This document shows positions 34,686 through 45,292 of a stretch of DNA of 58,757 nt, piece by piece (within the stretch, counting starts at the first letter, position 1; the number at the start of each line of letters is the position of its first letter). The DNA lies in contig NZ_MWLM01000052.1 of the NCBI RefSeq assembly GCF_002198665.1, positions 1 to 58,757 of the forward strand. The letters run 5' to 3'. The stretch comes from Novosphingobium sp. B 225 (GTDB lineage Bacteria > Pseudomonadota > Alphaproteobacteria > Sphingomonadales > Sphingomonadaceae). The notes below the pieces were generated by a model that worked only from the letters and a program-made list of their open reading frames with translations, did not search any database and was not told where the DNA came from. The translations under genes and the position numbers were made by a program.

Positions 34686-35031
34686 CTTTGTCAACATGCG
34701 GGAAAATGCGGGACGGCACCGGCCGCCTGTCCCGAGTCGCACGTTAAATCGTTGAATTTTCGTGATCGGAATCGCCCGCCACAGCGGTGGCGCGGGCCAT
34801 GCTTTGGAGCGCCGATCTATTATAAATCAATTATTTACCAAGTTATCCCGTGTTTTCCCGTGAAAACCCCTTTCTTCCCGTCCTGCACAGGGTTAAGAAA
34901 TCATTCCATCGACAGGGATGTTCACCGTCGCGCTCCGATTCCGGGGGCACCGGCCACAAGGGCAAGCGGCTGGAGCGGTGGAGGTTCTTTTTTGGGGTCC
35001 GGGGTTTTCCCGGCATTTGGCGGGGCGAGTT
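34686..35031. other. 346-bp leader region of the dcw cluster
   Basis: No gene is supported. An AT-rich, promoter-like stretch lies at about 34818-34840 (CTATTATAAATCAATTATTT), followed by the 10-bp-periodic CCC array at 34846-34880. On the other side, two TGCGGGA units lie 10 bp apart (GGG at 34700-34702 and 34710-34712). Confidence 0.55.
34846..34880. promoter_or_regulatory. Candidate MraZ operator: four boxes with 10-bp period
   Basis: CCC triplets begin at exactly 34847, 34857, 34867 and 34877, in contexts ATCCCG, TTCCCG, AACCCC and TTCCCG. On the other strand this reads GGG units at a 10-bp period, the layout known for E. coli MraZ boxes (TGGGN repeated with 5-bp spacers). It lies in the leader about 150 bp before mraZ, downstream of an AT-rich promoter-like segment, where binding would repress the dcw cluster. 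Confidence 0.65.
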
Positions 35032-35535
35032 GTGGAGGCGGCAAGGCCGATCAACTATAACGGACATGGCTTTTCGCTGTTGGGCGAAAAGGGCCGGTTC
35101 GTGCTGCCGCCAGACTTCCGCAAGAACGTGCGCGATTCCGGCGCGGGTGAGCGGGTGCTGTGCCTGACCAAGCATCCCCGCTGGAAATGCCTGACCGGCT
35201 TCGGGCTGGGCCGGGCTGACCTGTTCGAAAGCGAACTCGACAAGCTGGAAGCCACCGCGATCGCCCGTGGCCAGGATTTCGACCGCGAACTGCGCGCCAA
35301 CCAGATGTACGGTTTCACCCGCGTTACCTTTGATGACAGCGGTCGGTTCATCATGCCGGACCGCTATTTCAAGCTGGGCGGGATTGGCGAACGTGCGTTC
35401 TTCCTGGGCGGCGGGTTGCAGTTCACGATCTGGAGCCCGGACGAGCTTAACCGGATGGGCGAAGGTTGGGAGGATGCCCGCGAAGCCTGCGCCGATCTGG
35501 AAGAACAGGCGCTCGCCGGAAAGGGGCGCAAGTGA
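35032..35535 (+). CDS. mraZ: Transcriptional regulator MraZ
   Basis: MraZ is an AbrB-like DNA-binding protein that represses the dcw operon in E. coli. The 167 residues carry the double SpoVT/AbrB-type unit, with [20 protein letters not shown] as the first repeat and [19 protein letters not shown] as the second. The start is uncertain: the GTG at 35032 gives a family-like length, and the open frame extends upstream to an ATG at 34918. It heads the dcw cluster and is joined to rsmH by a 1-bp overlap. Confidence 0.85.
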   Translation: MEAARPINYNGHGFSLLGEKGRFVLPPDFRKNVRDSGAGERVLCLTKHPRWKCLTGFGLGRADLFESELDKLEATAIARGQDFDRELRANQMYGFTRVTFDDSGRFIMPDRYFKLGGIGERAFFLGGGLQFTIWSPDELNRMGEGWEDAREACADLEEQALAGKGRK

Positions 35536-36488
35536 TGTCCGCCCCCGCGCCGCATATCCCGGTTCTGCTGGATGAAGTAATCGCCGCGCTTGCGCCGCGC
35601 CCCGGTGCTGTAATCGTCGATGCCACGTTTGGTGCGGGTGGATACACGCGCCGCCTGCTCGATGCCGGGGCCATGGTCCACGCTTTTGACCGCGATCCCG
35701 ATGCGATCGCCGCCGGGTCCAAATGGCCCGAAGTGCAGGAGCAGCCGCCCCGCCTGGTGCTGCACCCGCGCCGCTTTTCGGAAATGGTCGCTGCCCTGGC
35801 CGATGCGGGCGTGGCCGCAGTGGACGGCGTGGTGATGGACATCGGCGTGTCCTCGATGCAGCTCGACCAGCCGCAGCGCGGGTTCGCCTTTGCCAGCGAC
35901 GGCCCGCTCGACATGCGCATGGCGCAGGACGGACCGAGTGCCGCCGATTTCCTCAACACCGCCGCCGAAGCAGAGATTGCCGACGTGCTGTTCCAGTATG
36001 GCGAAGAGCGCCAGTCGCGCCGGGTTGCACGGGCGATCGTGGCGGCGCGGCCGCTGTCCACCACCGGGCAGCTGGCCGGCGTGGTGCGCAAGGCGCTGGG
36101 CCACCGCCCCGGCGCGCCCAAGGACCCTGCAACCCGCAGCTTTCAGGCGATCCGGATCCATGTGAACGCTGAACTGGATGAACTGGACGCGGCGCTGAAT
36201 GCGGCTGAAAGCCTGCTTAAGGCAGGTGGCAAGCTGGCCGTGGTCAGCTTTCACAGCCTGGAAGACCGCATCGTCAAACAGTTCCTGCGCGACGCCAGCG
36301 GCGCTCTGGCCAGTGCATCGCGGCACATGCCCGTGATGGCCGCGCCCGAAGCGCCGGTTTTTGCCCAGCTGTCCAAGGCGATCCGCCCGTCCGATGCGGA
36401 ACTGGTCCGCAATCCCCGGGCGCGCTCGGCCACGCTGCGCGCCGCCACCCGCACCGAAGTAGCCCCACGGACAAGGAGGGCAGCATGA
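35535..36488 (+). CDS. rsmH: 16S rRNA (cytosine-1402-N4)-methyltransferase
   Basis: RsmH methylates C1402 in the decoding centre of the 30S subunit using S-adenosylmethionine. The 317 residues include HIPVLLDEV, the SAM loop [15 protein letters not shown], the segment [18 protein letters not shown], and the late [13 protein letters not shown]. The ATG at 35535 overlaps the mraZ stop. The stop overlaps ftsL. Confidence 0.96.
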   Translation: MSAPAPHIPVLLDEVIAALAPRPGAVIVDATFGAGGYTRRLLDAGAMVHAFDRDPDAIAAGSKWPEVQEQPPRLVLHPRRFSEMVAALADAGVAAVDGVVMDIGVSSMQLDQPQRGFAFASDGPLDMRMAQDGPSAADFLNTAAEAEIADVLFQYGEERQSRRVARAIVAARPLSTTGQLAGVVRKALGHRPGAPKDPATRSFQAIRIHVNAELDELDAALNAAESLLKAGGKLAVVSFHSLEDRIVKQFLRDASGALASASRHMPVMAAPEAPVFAQLSKAIRPSDAELVRNPRARSATLRAATRTEVAPRTRRAA

Positions 36489-36985
36489 ACCTGACCCGTG
36501 ACCGTTTGCGTTCGATCGGCTGGGCCGCCCTGCTGGTGGTCTGCTTTACTCTGCTGGTTGCGCTGACATTTCGCGTCAACGCGGTGAAAAGCCAGGTTCG
36601 GCTGACCGAGCGCCAGATCGCTTCGCTGCAGCAGGACAAGCTGCTGCTGGAAACCGAATTCGAGACCCGCGCCAACCAGCAGCAGCTGAAGTCGCTCAAC
36701 GATGTTGAATTCGGCTATCAGGCCCCCACTGCCGGGCAATACCTTGAAGGGGAGCGTCAACTGGCCGCGCTGGGCAAGCCGCGCGCGGCCGATGCGCCCA
36801 GCCCGATCCGCGTTGCCAGCGCCGGGGGCGTGGTTGAAGGCAGTGTACTGCCCGCAATGGTTTCCCCGCTGACCGGCAAGGCGATGGCCGCCGAAGCGCC
36901 CAAGGATGCCGCGCGCAAGCCGGTGACAGCCGCCACCCTGCGTGACCGACTGAGCCAGGTGGGCGAAGGGAGCGGCCGCGAATGA
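36485..36985 (+). CDS. ftsL: Cell division protein FtsL
   Basis: FtsL is a bitopic divisome protein that forms a coiled coil with FtsB and links FtsQ to FtsW/FtsI. The 166 residues have a membrane helix at about 11-29 and a coiled coil at about 30-66 ([21 protein letters not shown] as landmark), then an Ala-rich tail of about 70 residues longer than in E. coli FtsL. Identity rests on position between rsmH and ftsI plus this layout, because the family is poorly conserved. Confidence 0.85.
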   Translation: MNLTRDRLRSIGWAALLVVCFTLLVALTFRVNAVKSQVRLTERQIASLQQDKLLLETEFETRANQQQLKSLNDVEFGYQAPTAGQYLEGERQLAALGKPRAADAPSPIRVASAGGVVEGSVLPAMVSPLTGKAMAAEAPKDAARKPVTAATLRDRLSQVGEGSGRE

Positions 36986-38709
36986 ACAGCCTGGCCATCT
37001 CGACCGCGATCAGCTCGGGCCGGGGTGAACTGGTCAATGTCCGCCAGCACTCACTTCTGATGGCCAAATGGCGAGTGGTCTGGGTGGCGCTGGGTTTCGG
37101 CTTTGTCGCGATGGTGGCCCTGCTGCGGATCCTGTTCCTGGGAGCGTTTGAAGGCCAGCCCAGCCGCACCGATGCCCTGGCCGGGATGATGCCGCCGCGG
37201 GCCGATATTGTCGATCGCAACGGCGTGCCACTGGCGCGCGCCTTTCCGGCCTATTCGCTGTGGTACAACCCCGCCGCGCTGGGCGATGATGGCGCGCCGC
37301 TGGTGCGCTCGGCCAAGGAAGTAGCGGCCGCGCTCGTCCGGATTTTTCCCGACATGAACGAAGCGGAACTGGCCGCGCGGCTGGCCGAGGGTCGTCCGGG
37401 CTATCTGCGCCGCCGGATCCTGCCCGAAGACGCCAACAAGATCCACGCGCTGGGCGAACCGGCGCTGGAATTCCCGCGCGAAATGGAGCGGTTCTATCCG
37501 CAAGGATCGATGGGCGCGCACGTGCTGGGCTTTGTCGGGGCCGACGGCAAAGGCCACGTCGGCATGGAAGAAGTGTTCGACAAGCGGCTGACCGACGAGG
37601 CCGGCCGCGGCACCCCGGCGATGCTTTCGATCGATACCCGCGTGCAGGGCGCGCTGGAAGACGAATTGGCCAAAGGCATGGCAGACAGCGCCGCCAAGGG
37701 CGCCGCCGGGATCGTGCTGGATGTCGATACCGGGGAAGTGCTGGCGCTCGCTTCGCTGCCGTCATTCAATCCCAACCTGATCGACCGCGCGGGTGAAGCC
37801 AACATCTTCAACCGGGTGACCAACCAGGTCTATGAACTGGGATCTACTTTCAAGCCGATCAGCGTGGCCGCGGCGATCGATGCGGGCACGGTCACCGACC
37901 TGTCGCGGCGCTACCAGTCCAACCGCCCCTTGCAGATCGGCGGGTTCGAAATTCGTGACAGCCATGCCTTTGGCGGTTCGCTTAACATTCCCGAAGCCCT
38001 GGTCCATTCGTCCAACATCGTCACCGCGCAAGTTGCCGATGAATTGGGCGGAGCACGGCTGAACGCGACGATGCAGGCGCTTGGCTTTAACGAACGCCCG
38101 CAGATCGAACTGCCGGCGCGCGGCTTCCCGCTGTGGCCCAAGGGCAACTGGAGCCGGATTACCACCATGACCGTGTCTTACGGCCACGGCATCGCGGTTA
38201 CCCCGTTGCACCTTGCCAGTGCTTATGCGGCGCTGGTCAATGGCGGCATCTGGCGTCCTGCGACGCTGCAGCGGATCCAGCCGGGCAGTGAAGTGGCCGG
38301 ACGCCGGGTTTTCAAGGCCAGCACCAGCGCGCGGATGCGTCAGCTGCTGCGGATGATTGTGGATGTGGGCACCGGGCGCAATGCCAATGCCGTGGGTTAC
38401 CGCGTTGGCGGCAAGACCGGATCGGCAGAAAAGCCCGGAGTTGGCGGCTATCAGCGTTCCAGCCTGGTGGCGACGTTCGCGGCGGCCTTTCCGATGGATC
38501 ATCCGCGCTATGTCGTGATTGCCATGCTGGACGAACCGCAGGGCACCACGGCCACGCTGGGCCAGCGCACCGCCGCTTTCAATACGGCACCCGTTGTCGG
38601 CCGGGTCATCCCGCGGATCGGGCCGCTGCTGGGGATCATGCCCGATGCGACCCGCGATGTGGACATCACCGACATTGCCCCGCTGTTGGGCAGCGGAGAG
38701 GGCGAATGA
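36982..38709 (+). CDS. ftsI: Peptidoglycan D,D-transpeptidase FtsI (PBP3)
   Basis: FtsI is the septal class-B penicillin-binding protein, cross-linking peptidoglycan at the division site. The 575 residues have one membrane helix (about 32-54), the pedestal domain, and the transpeptidase domain with S288-T-F-K291, S343-S-N345 and K478-T-G-S. It overlaps ftsL and murE by 4 bp each. Confidence 0.96.
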   Translation: MNSLAISTAISSGRGELVNVRQHSLLMAKWRVVWVALGFGFVAMVALLRILFLGAFEGQPSRTDALAGMMPPRADIVDRNGVPLARAFPAYSLWYNPAALGDDGAPLVRSAKEVAAALVRIFPDMNEAELAARLAEGRPGYLRRRILPEDANKIHALGEPALEFPREMERFYPQGSMGAHVLGFVGADGKGHVGMEEVFDKRLTDEAGRGTPAMLSIDTRVQGALEDELAKGMADSAAKGAAGIVLDVDTGEVLALASLPSFNPNLIDRAGEANIFNRVTNQVYELGSTFKPISVAAAIDAGTVTDLSRRYQSNRPLQIGGFEIRDSHAFGGSLNIPEALVHSSNIVTAQVADELGGARLNATMQALGFNERPQIELPARGFPLWPKGNWSRITTMTVSYGHGIAVTPLHLASAYAALVNGGIWRPATLQRIQPGSEVAGRRVFKASTSARMRQLLRMIVDVGTGRNANAVGYRVGGKTGSAEKPGVGGYQRSSLVATFAAAFPMDHPRYVVIAMLDEPQGTTATLGQRTAAFNTAPVVGRVIPRIGPLLGIMPDATRDVDITDIAPLLGSGEGE

Positions 38710-40163
38710 AGCTGGGAGTGCTGGCCGAACGAGCCGGAATTGCCCTGCCTGGCGGACAAGACGCGCTGGTGACGGGCTTTGCGATTGATAACCGCAAGGT
38801 GGCGCAAGGCTGTGTGTTCGGCGCATTTCAGGGCGCCAGCGTGAACGGGGAAGATTTCATCCCTGCCGCTGTCGCTGCCGGGGCCGTGGCCGTGATTGCC
38901 CGGAGCGAGGCGCGCGTGGATGGCGCAGTCCATATTGCTTCGGACAATCCCCGCCAGACTTTTGCCCGGCTGGCCGCCCAATTCTTTACCCCCGTTCCCG
39001 AAACCGTGGTCGCGGTTACGGGGACCAACGGCAAGACTTCCACCGTCGAAATGACCCGCCAGCTGTGGCGCATGGCCGGGCAGCGCGCCGCTTCGATCGG
39101 GACCTTGGGTGTGACAACTTCGGATGAAAGCGTTTCGACCGGGTTGACCACGCCAGATATTGTCACATTCCTGGCCAACATGTCCGGCCTTGCCCGCGAA
39201 GGGGTGAGCCATGTCGCCTATGAAGCGAGCAGTCATGGCCTGTCGCAATACCGCAACGAAGGGCTGCGGGTAGTGGCGGGAGCCTTCACCAACCTCAGCC
39301 GTGACCACCTCGACTACCACCCCGACATGGATCACTATTTCGCGGCCAAGATGCGGCTGTTTGACGAAGTGGTCGATGGGCAGGGCACGGCGGTGATCTG
39401 GGCGGATGATGAATGGTCGGGACGGGCGCTTGATCATGCCGCGCAGCGCGGACTGAACGTCCTGATGGCTGGTGAGACGGCGGATGGCCAGGGCATGCGG
39501 CTGCTTTCGCGAAGTCCAACCCAGCTGGGCCAGACGCTGGAAATCGAATGGCAGGGCCAGATCCGCAAGGTAAACCTGCCGCTGATCGGGGCCTATCAAG
39601 CCGCCAATGCGCTGGTTTCCGCCGGTCTGGTGATCGCCAGCGGGGGTGATCCGGCGCAGACGTTCGATGCGCTGGGTCGGTTGCAGCCGGTGCGCGGGCG
39701 GCTGGAACGCGCCGCGATCAGCCGTGCGGGCGCGCCGGTCTATGTCGATTATGCCCATACCCCCGATGCGCTCGAAGCCGCGATCGCCGCGCTGCGGCCG
39801 CATTGCACGGGCCGCCTGATCGTGGTGTTCGGCGCAGGCGGTGATCGTGATAGCGGCAAGCGCGCGCCGATGGGCCAGGTGGTGGCTGAGCAAGCCGATC
39901 TTGGCATCGTCACCGATGACAACCCGCGCGGGGAAGACCCCGCCACGATCCGCGCCGCTGTACTGGCAGGTGGCGCGGGCATGCTGCGCGAAGTGGGTGA
40001 CCGCCGCGCCGCGATTGCCGCCGGGATTGCCGAAGCGGGCAAGGCCGACATCGTGCTGATCGCGGGCAAGGGGCACGAACAGGGACAGATCGTGGGATCG
40101 GGCGAAAGCTGCCGGATCCTGCCGTTCGATGACGTTAGCGTAGCCAGGGAGAGTGCTGCATGA
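38706..40163 (+). CDS. murE: UDP-N-acetylmuramoyl-tripeptide synthetase (meso-DAP adding)
   Basis: MurE adds meso-diaminopimelate to UDP-MurNAc-Ala-Glu. The 485 residues include the ATP loop VTGTNGKTSTVEM, the central YEASSHGL segment and DDNPRGEDP. The DNPR tetrapeptide is the known signature of the mDAP-specific enzyme, as against lysine-adding MurE. It overlaps ftsI and murF by 4 bp. Confidence 0.97.
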   Translation: MKLGVLAERAGIALPGGQDALVTGFAIDNRKVAQGCVFGAFQGASVNGEDFIPAAVAAGAVAVIARSEARVDGAVHIASDNPRQTFARLAAQFFTPVPETVVAVTGTNGKTSTVEMTRQLWRMAGQRAASIGTLGVTTSDESVSTGLTTPDIVTFLANMSGLAREGVSHVAYEASSHGLSQYRNEGLRVVAGAFTNLSRDHLDYHPDMDHYFAAKMRLFDEVVDGQGTAVIWADDEWSGRALDHAAQRGLNVLMAGETADGQGMRLLSRSPTQLGQTLEIEWQGQIRKVNLPLIGAYQAANALVSAGLVIASGGDPAQTFDALGRLQPVRGRLERAAISRAGAPVYVDYAHTPDALEAAIAALRPHCTGRLIVVFGAGGDRDSGKRAPMGQVVAEQADLGIVTDDNPRGEDPATIRAAVLAGGAGMLREVGDRRAAIAAGIAEAGKADIVLIAGKGHEQGQIVGSGESCRILPFDDVSVARESAA

Positions 40164-41623
40164 ACATGGCCGTCCGGATCCTTGAATGGCCAACCGAGGT
40201 TGCCGATGCCTTCCCGCTGGCCCTGTGGGATGCGGGCAGCATCGCGCGGGCGACGGGCGGCACGGCCAGCACCTTTTTCCAGACCGCAGGCGCGGACATT
40301 GACAGCCGCGATGTGATGGAAGGGGACCTGTTCTTCGCGCTGCAGGGCGAAGCCATGGACGGGCACCGGTTTGTGCCCATGGCCTTTGACAAGGGCGCTG
40401 CGGCCGTGGTGGTCGATCGTCCGGTCGATGGGCCGCACGTGCTGGTGGAAGATACCACCGCCGCCCTGATCGCGTTGGCCAAGGCGGCGCGGGCGCGGGT
40501 GGACGCGAAGATCATCGGGGTAACCGGATCGGTCGGCAAGACCGGGGTGAAAGAGGCAATCTTTGCTGCGCTTGACCGCGCGAGCCGGGGCAAGGCGCAC
40601 CGCAGCGTCAAGAGCTACAACAACCACATCGGCGTTCCGCTCAGCCTAGCGCGGATGCCCGCGCGCAGTGCCTATGGCATTTTCGAAATGGGGATGAACC
40701 ACGCCGGCGAAATCGCGGATCTGACCGCCCTGGTCCGCCCGCACGTTGCCGTGATCACCACCATCGCGCCCGCGCATATCGAAATGCTGGGCAGCGAAGA
40801 AGCTATTGCGGACGCCAAGGCAGAGATCTTCGGCGGGCTTGAGCCCGGCGGCGTTGCGGTTATCCCGTCGGACAGCCCGCACTATCTCCGTCTGCTGGCC
40901 GCCGCGCGCGCGGCAGGGGCGCAAGTGGTTTCGTTTGGCAAGGCAGTGGGTTCGACCATCCGCCTGCTCGATGCCGTCCCCGCGCCGGGCGGCGGATCGC
41001 TGGTCACGGCGGATCTGGGCGACCGGCGGCTGTGCTATACCGTGGCCGCGCCGGGCGATCACTGGGTTACCAATTCGCTGGCCGTAATGGCTGCAGTCCG
41101 CGCCGTGGGCGGGGATCTGGGCGCTGCCGGGCTGGCGCTGGCGGAACTCGAAGGGCTCAAGGGCCGGGGTGAGCGCCATCGGCTCAAGACGCCAGACGGG
41201 CAGGGCGCGCTGCTGATCGATGAAAGCTACAATGCCAACCCCGCCTCGATGCGCGCCACCCTGGCGCAATTGGGTGCAACCAGCGCCACGCGGCGGATTG
41301 CAGTACTGGGTGCAATGAAGGAACTGGGCGATCACGGCCCGGCCTTTCATGCCGCGCTGGTCGAACCGATTGCCGCCGCCGGGATCGATCATCTGATCCT
41401 GGTAGGCGACGAGATGCGCGCACTGGCAGACGAACTGGGGAAAGGCGCAGCCGGACCGCTTGGCAAGGCCCTGCCCTTCGCCCATTGCCCAAATGCAACC
41501 ATGGCGCTGCAGGCGTTGCGGGAGCTTGGCGTGGCAGGCGGTGACGCCATCCTCGTCAAGGGGTCGAACTCGGTCGGACTGGGAGCGGTGGTCGCCGCGC
41601 TCGCCGCGCAAAACAAGGAATAG
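40160..41623 (+). CDS. murF: UDP-MurNAc-tripeptide D-alanyl-D-alanine ligase
   Basis: MurF adds the D-Ala-D-Ala dipeptide that completes the UDP-MurNAc pentapeptide. The 487 residues contain the phosphate loop [14 protein letters not shown], the segments [14 protein letters not shown] and [10 protein letters not shown], and the late [13 protein letters not shown] signature. The N-terminal domain (residues 1-110) is typical of MurF. It ends 8 bp before mraY. Confidence 0.96.
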   Translation: MNMAVRILEWPTEVADAFPLALWDAGSIARATGGTASTFFQTAGADIDSRDVMEGDLFFALQGEAMDGHRFVPMAFDKGAAAVVVDRPVDGPHVLVEDTTAALIALAKAARARVDAKIIGVTGSVGKTGVKEAIFAALDRASRGKAHRSVKSYNNHIGVPLSLARMPARSAYGIFEMGMNHAGEIADLTALVRPHVAVITTIAPAHIEMLGSEEAIADAKAEIFGGLEPGGVAVIPSDSPHYLRLLAAARAAGAQVVSFGKAVGSTIRLLDAVPAPGGGSLVTADLGDRRLCYTVAAPGDHWVTNSLAVMAAVRAVGGDLGAAGLALAELEGLKGRGERHRLKTPDGQGALLIDESYNANPASMRATLAQLGATSATRRIAVLGAMKELGDHGPAFHAALVEPIAAAGIDHLILVGDEMRALADELGKGAAGPLGKALPFAHCPNATMALQALRELGVAGGDAILVKGSNSVGLGAVVAALAAQNKE

Positions 41624-41631
41624 CGGCAGGC

Positions 41632-42705
41632 ATGCTGTACCTGATCGCGCAGTATTTGCATTTCGAAGGGCTGGCGAACCTGATCCGCTACCAGACCTTC
41701 CGTGCGGGCGCCGCGCTGATGACCGCGCTGGTGATCGGCCTGATCATCGGCCCGCGCTTTATCAACATGCTGCGCGTGCGCCAGGGCAAGGGCCAGCCGA
41801 TCCGCGAGGATGGGCCGCAAAGCCATCTGGCCAAGCGCGGCACGCCCACCATGGGCGGCCTGATGATCCTGATCGCGCTGTCGGTATCGGTGCTGCTGTG
41901 GATGGATCTTGGCAGCCCGCTGGTCTGGGCCTGCCTGGCGGTGACGATCGGCTTTGGCCTGATCGGTTTCATGGACGATTACGACAAGGTCAAGAAACGC
42001 AGTGCTGCGGGGCTGTCAAGCCGGGTGCGGCTGGCGGCGGAATTCCTGATCGCCGGGATCGCAGCCTGGGTGATGGTGCAGCAGGTGGGAAGCACCAACC
42101 TGTATGTGCCGTTCCTGTCGGGCCGTTATATTCCGCTGGGACCGCTGTATTTCGTCTTTGCGGCGGTGATCATGGTCGGTTTCGGCAATGCGGTGAACCT
42201 GACCGACGGTCTTGACGGCTTGGCCGCCATGCCAGTGGCGATTGCTGCGGCGACCATGGCGATCATTGCCTATCTGGCCGGCCGCGCGGACTTTGCGCAT
42301 TACCTGGGCATTCCCCACGTGCCCCGCGCGGGTGAACTGGCGATCCTGTGCACTGGCATCATGGGCGCGTGTCTGGCCTTTTTGTGGTTCAACGCACCGC
42401 CCGCGGCGGTGTTTATGGGCGATACCGGCAGTCTGGCGCTGGGCGGAGCGCTGGGCGCGATTGCGGTGGCTGCGCATCATGAAATCGTGCTGCTGATCGT
42501 CGGTGGGTTGTTCGTGGTGGAAACCGCATCGGTGATCATCCAGGTCGCGGTCTATAAACGCACCGGCAAACGGGTGTTCAAGATGGCCCCGATCCATCAC
42601 CATTTCGAACAGCTTGGCTGGAAGGAATCGACCGTGGTGATCCGGTTCTGGATCGTGTCGATCGTGCTGGCCCTGATCGGTCTTTCCACGCTGAAGCTGA
42701 GATGA
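41632..42705 (+). CDS. mraY: Phospho-N-acetylmuramoyl-pentapeptide transferase
   Basis: MraY moves phospho-MurNAc-pentapeptide onto undecaprenyl phosphate to give lipid I. The 357 residues have about ten membrane helices. The conserved DDYDKVKKR (catalytic aspartates), [25 protein letters not shown] and HHHFEQLGW loops are intact. It is separated from murF by 8 bp and overlaps murD. Confidence 0.97.
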   Translation: MLYLIAQYLHFEGLANLIRYQTFRAGAALMTALVIGLIIGPRFINMLRVRQGKGQPIREDGPQSHLAKRGTPTMGGLMILIALSVSVLLWMDLGSPLVWACLAVTIGFGLIGFMDDYDKVKKRSAAGLSSRVRLAAEFLIAGIAAWVMVQQVGSTNLYVPFLSGRYIPLGPLYFVFAAVIMVGFGNAVNLTDGLDGLAAMPVAIAAATMAIIAYLAGRADFAHYLGIPHVPRAGELAILCTGIMGACLAFLWFNAPPAAVFMGDTGSLALGGALGAIAVAAHHEIVLLIVGGLFVVETASVIIQVAVYKRTGKRVFKMAPIHHHFEQLGWKESTVVIRFWIVSIVLALIGLSTLKLR

Positions 42706-44054
42706 TCACAACCCCCGCCTTTGCCGGTCAGCGCTATGCCGTCCTTGGCCTTGCCCGTTCGGGCATGGCTGCGGTGGAAAGCCTGCTGGCGGGCGGGGCG
42801 AGCGTGATGGCCTGGGACAGCCGCGAGGAACCGCGCCGCAAGCTGGAAGGCCGGGTGGAACTGGCCGATCCGGCCACGGCGGATCTGACTGGCTACAACG
42901 GCGTGGTCGTCTCCCCCGGGGTGCCGCTCAACACCCATCCGATCGCCGAAGCCGCCGCGCGCCAGAACGTGCCGGTGATCGGCGATATCGAACTGTTCGC
43001 GCTGGCCCGCCCGCATCTGCCTGCGCACCGCGTGGTCGGGATCACCGGGACCAACGGAAAATCGACCACCACCGCGCTGGTCCACCACATCGTCCAGTCG
43101 GCTGCACTGCCGGTGCGGATGGGCGGCAATATCGGCTTGCCGGTGCTGTCGCAGAACCCGCTGTCGGCGGGCGGGGTCTATGTGCTCGAACTGTCGAGTT
43201 ATCAGCTGGACCTGACCTTCAGCCTCGAATGCGAAGTCGCGGCGCTGCTGAATGTGACGCCCGATCATCTTGATCGCTACGATGGCTTTGCCGGCTATGC
43301 CGCATCAAAGGCGCGGCTGTTCGAAATGCAGCGCGCCGATCAGTTTGCAGTGTTCGGCATGGGCGATCCCGAAACCCAGGCTGTGGCCGCGCGTGAAACA
43401 GCGCGGCGGGAACAGTGGCGGGTTCGCTCGGTCGATGGTCTGGACCTGACCCAGCTGCAGCACGATTGGCCCAGCTTGCAGGGCCCGCACAACCTGCAGA
43501 ACGCCGCCGTCGCCGTCGCCATTGCCGAGGCGCTGGGACTGACCCCGATGCAGTGGCGCCCCGCGCTCGCCAGCTTTCGCGGGCTGCCGCACCGGATGGA
43601 GCGGGTCGCGGATGTGAACGGCGTGATGTTCATCAATGACAGCAAGGCCACCAATCCGGCCAGCACTGCCCCGGCGCTCGCCGCGTTCAAGCCGGTCCCG
43701 CGCGCGCGTATCCACTGGATCGTCGGCGGCTTGCCCAAAGGTGACCGGCTGGACGAATGCGAACCCTGGTTCAGCCATATCGCCGCCGCCTATACCATCG
43801 GCGATGCCGGGCCGCGCTTTGCCGAACTGCTGGCCCCGCATATGCCGGTGCGGCGCAGCGAAATGATGTGCGAGGCGATCCGCCAGGCGATGGAAGCCGC
43901 CTTGCCGGGCGATGTCGTCCTGCTCAGCCCGGCCTGCGCGAGCTTTGACCAATTCCGCGACTATGAAGCGCGCGGTGACGCCTTTCGCCAGATTGTCGAT
44001 GCGCTGGCTCATCCCGATGCGGACCCGGTTCGCCCTGCAGGAGCGCTCAGCTGA
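42702..44054 (+). CDS. murD: UDP-N-acetylmuramoylalanine-D-glutamate ligase
   Basis: MurD adds D-glutamate to UDP-MurNAc-L-alanine. The 450 residues include the ATP loop [39 protein letters not shown], the domain-3 segment [15 protein letters not shown] and [12 protein letters not shown], all diagnostic. The stop overlaps ftsW by 1 bp (TGATG). Confidence 0.97.
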   Translation: MITTPAFAGQRYAVLGLARSGMAAVESLLAGGASVMAWDSREEPRRKLEGRVELADPATADLTGYNGVVVSPGVPLNTHPIAEAAARQNVPVIGDIELFALARPHLPAHRVVGITGTNGKSTTTALVHHIVQSAALPVRMGGNIGLPVLSQNPLSAGGVYVLELSSYQLDLTFSLECEVAALLNVTPDHLDRYDGFAGYAASKARLFEMQRADQFAVFGMGDPETQAVAARETARREQWRVRSVDGLDLTQLQHDWPSLQGPHNLQNAAVAVAIAEALGLTPMQWRPALASFRGLPHRMERVADVNGVMFINDSKATNPASTAPALAAFKPVPRARIHWIVGGLPKGDRLDECEPWFSHIAAAYTIGDAGPRFAELLAPHMPVRRSEMMCEAIRQAMEAALPGDVVLLSPACASFDQFRDYEARGDAFRQIVDALAHPDADPVRPAGALS

Positions 44055-45292
44055 TGGCCACGCACCCGCCCTATGTGCCCCGGGCTGGCCGGATCCCCGC
44101 CGATGCCGCGCTGCATCAACGCCGCGCGCGCAACCGCCGCAGCGAATTCGCGATCTGGTGGCGCGAGATTGACCGGGTTCTGCTGACTCTTGTGCTGATG
44201 CTGATGGCAATCGGCGCTGCGGCTGTCGCGGCGTCCAGCCCGGCCAGCGCGCGGCGGCTGTCCACTGCGGCAGTCAAGCTTAATGATCTGCATTTCTTCT
44301 ATCTCCACATCCGGTTTCAGGTAGTGGGGCTGATCGCGATGTTCGCGGCCAGCGCCCTGCCGCGCGAAATGGCCCGGCGGCTTGGCATTTTGCTGGGCTT
44401 TGCAATGCTGATCGGGCTGATGCTGGTTCCGGTGATCGGCAGCAACATCAACGGGGCAAAGCGGTGGCTGAACCTGGGCATGTCGCTCCAGCCCAGCGAA
44501 TTTCTCAAGCCCGCCTATGCGATCGGGCTGGCGTGGATCCTGTCCTGGCGGGTGCGCGATCCGAACCTGCCGGTGGTGCCGATAACGACCGGACTGATGG
44601 TGCTGATCTGCGCCTTGCTGATGCTGCAACCGGACTTTGGTTCGGCCGTGCTGTTCGCGGGCGTGTGGTTCGTGCTGGTGCTGATGAGCGGGATCGACGT
44701 GAAGCGCATCCTGGGCATGGGCGCGGGCGGGGTGGCGGCGGTGGTCGCAACTTATGTATTCTATGACAATGCCCGTCACCGGATCGACGCCTTCATTGGC
44801 GGCGGATCACAGTTTGATCAGGTGGATCTGGCACAGCGCACTCTGTTGGCAGGCGGCTGGACCGGCAGCGGGCTGTGGCTGGGCACCCGCAAGCTTGGCC
44901 TGCCCGAAGCGCATACTGACTATATCTTTTCGGTGATCGGCGAGGAATTCGGCCTGCTGGTCTGTGCCGTGATCGTGGTGCTGTATCTTGCGATCGTGCT
45001 GCGCGTGCTGCTGCGCTTGCTGGACGAGGAAGACCTGTTCACCACGCTCGCGGCTGCCGGGCTGATCGCGCAACTGGGCGGGCAGGCGTTCATCAACGTG
45101 CTGGTCAACCTGCAACTGTTCCCCAGCAAGGGCATGACCCTGCCGCTGATTTCTTATGGCGGGTCCTCCACCATCGCACTGTGCCTGGGGGTCGGCTTTC
45201 TGCTGGCGATCACCCGGCGCAATCCGTTTATCGAGCGTGAGCGGTTCAAGCTGCGCGCTCTTGGCAAAACTCAAGCAAGGACGCGCAAATGA
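44054..45292 (+). CDS. ftsW: Septal peptidoglycan glycosyltransferase FtsW
   Basis: FtsW is the SEDS polymerase that works with FtsI to build septal glycan strands. The 412 residues have about ten membrane helices and the SEDS motifs NGAKRWLNLG, LQPSEFLKP, LMLQPDFGSA, PEAHTDYIFSVIGEEFG and SYGGSSTIAL. The cytoplasmic N-terminus is 45 residues, basic, and longer than in E. coli. It is joined to murD and murG by overlaps. Confidence 0.96.
   Translation: MATHPPYVPRAGRIPADAALHQRRARNRRSEFAIWWREIDRVLLTLVLMLMAIGAAAVAASSPASARRLSTAAVKLNDLHFFYLHIRFQVVGLIAMFAASALPREMARRLGILLGFAMLIGLMLVPVIGSNINGAKRWLNLGMSLQPSEFLKPAYAIGLAWILSWRVRDPNLPVVPITTGLMVLICALLMLQPDFGSAVLFAGVWFVLVLMSGIDVKRILGMGAGGVAAVVATYVFYDNARHRIDAFIGGGSQFDQVDLAQRTLLAGGWTGSGLWLGTRKLGLPEAHTDYIFSVIGEEFGLLVCAVIVVLYLAIVLRVLLRLLDEEDLFTTLAAAGLIAQLGGQAFINVLVNLQLFPSKGMTLPLISYGGSSTIALCLGVGFLLAITRRNPFIERERFKLRALGKTQARTRK

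Noticed and set aside
38508..40193. 561-codon open frame antisense to murE
   Set aside because: It is a shadow frame; murE in the sense direction is unambiguous.
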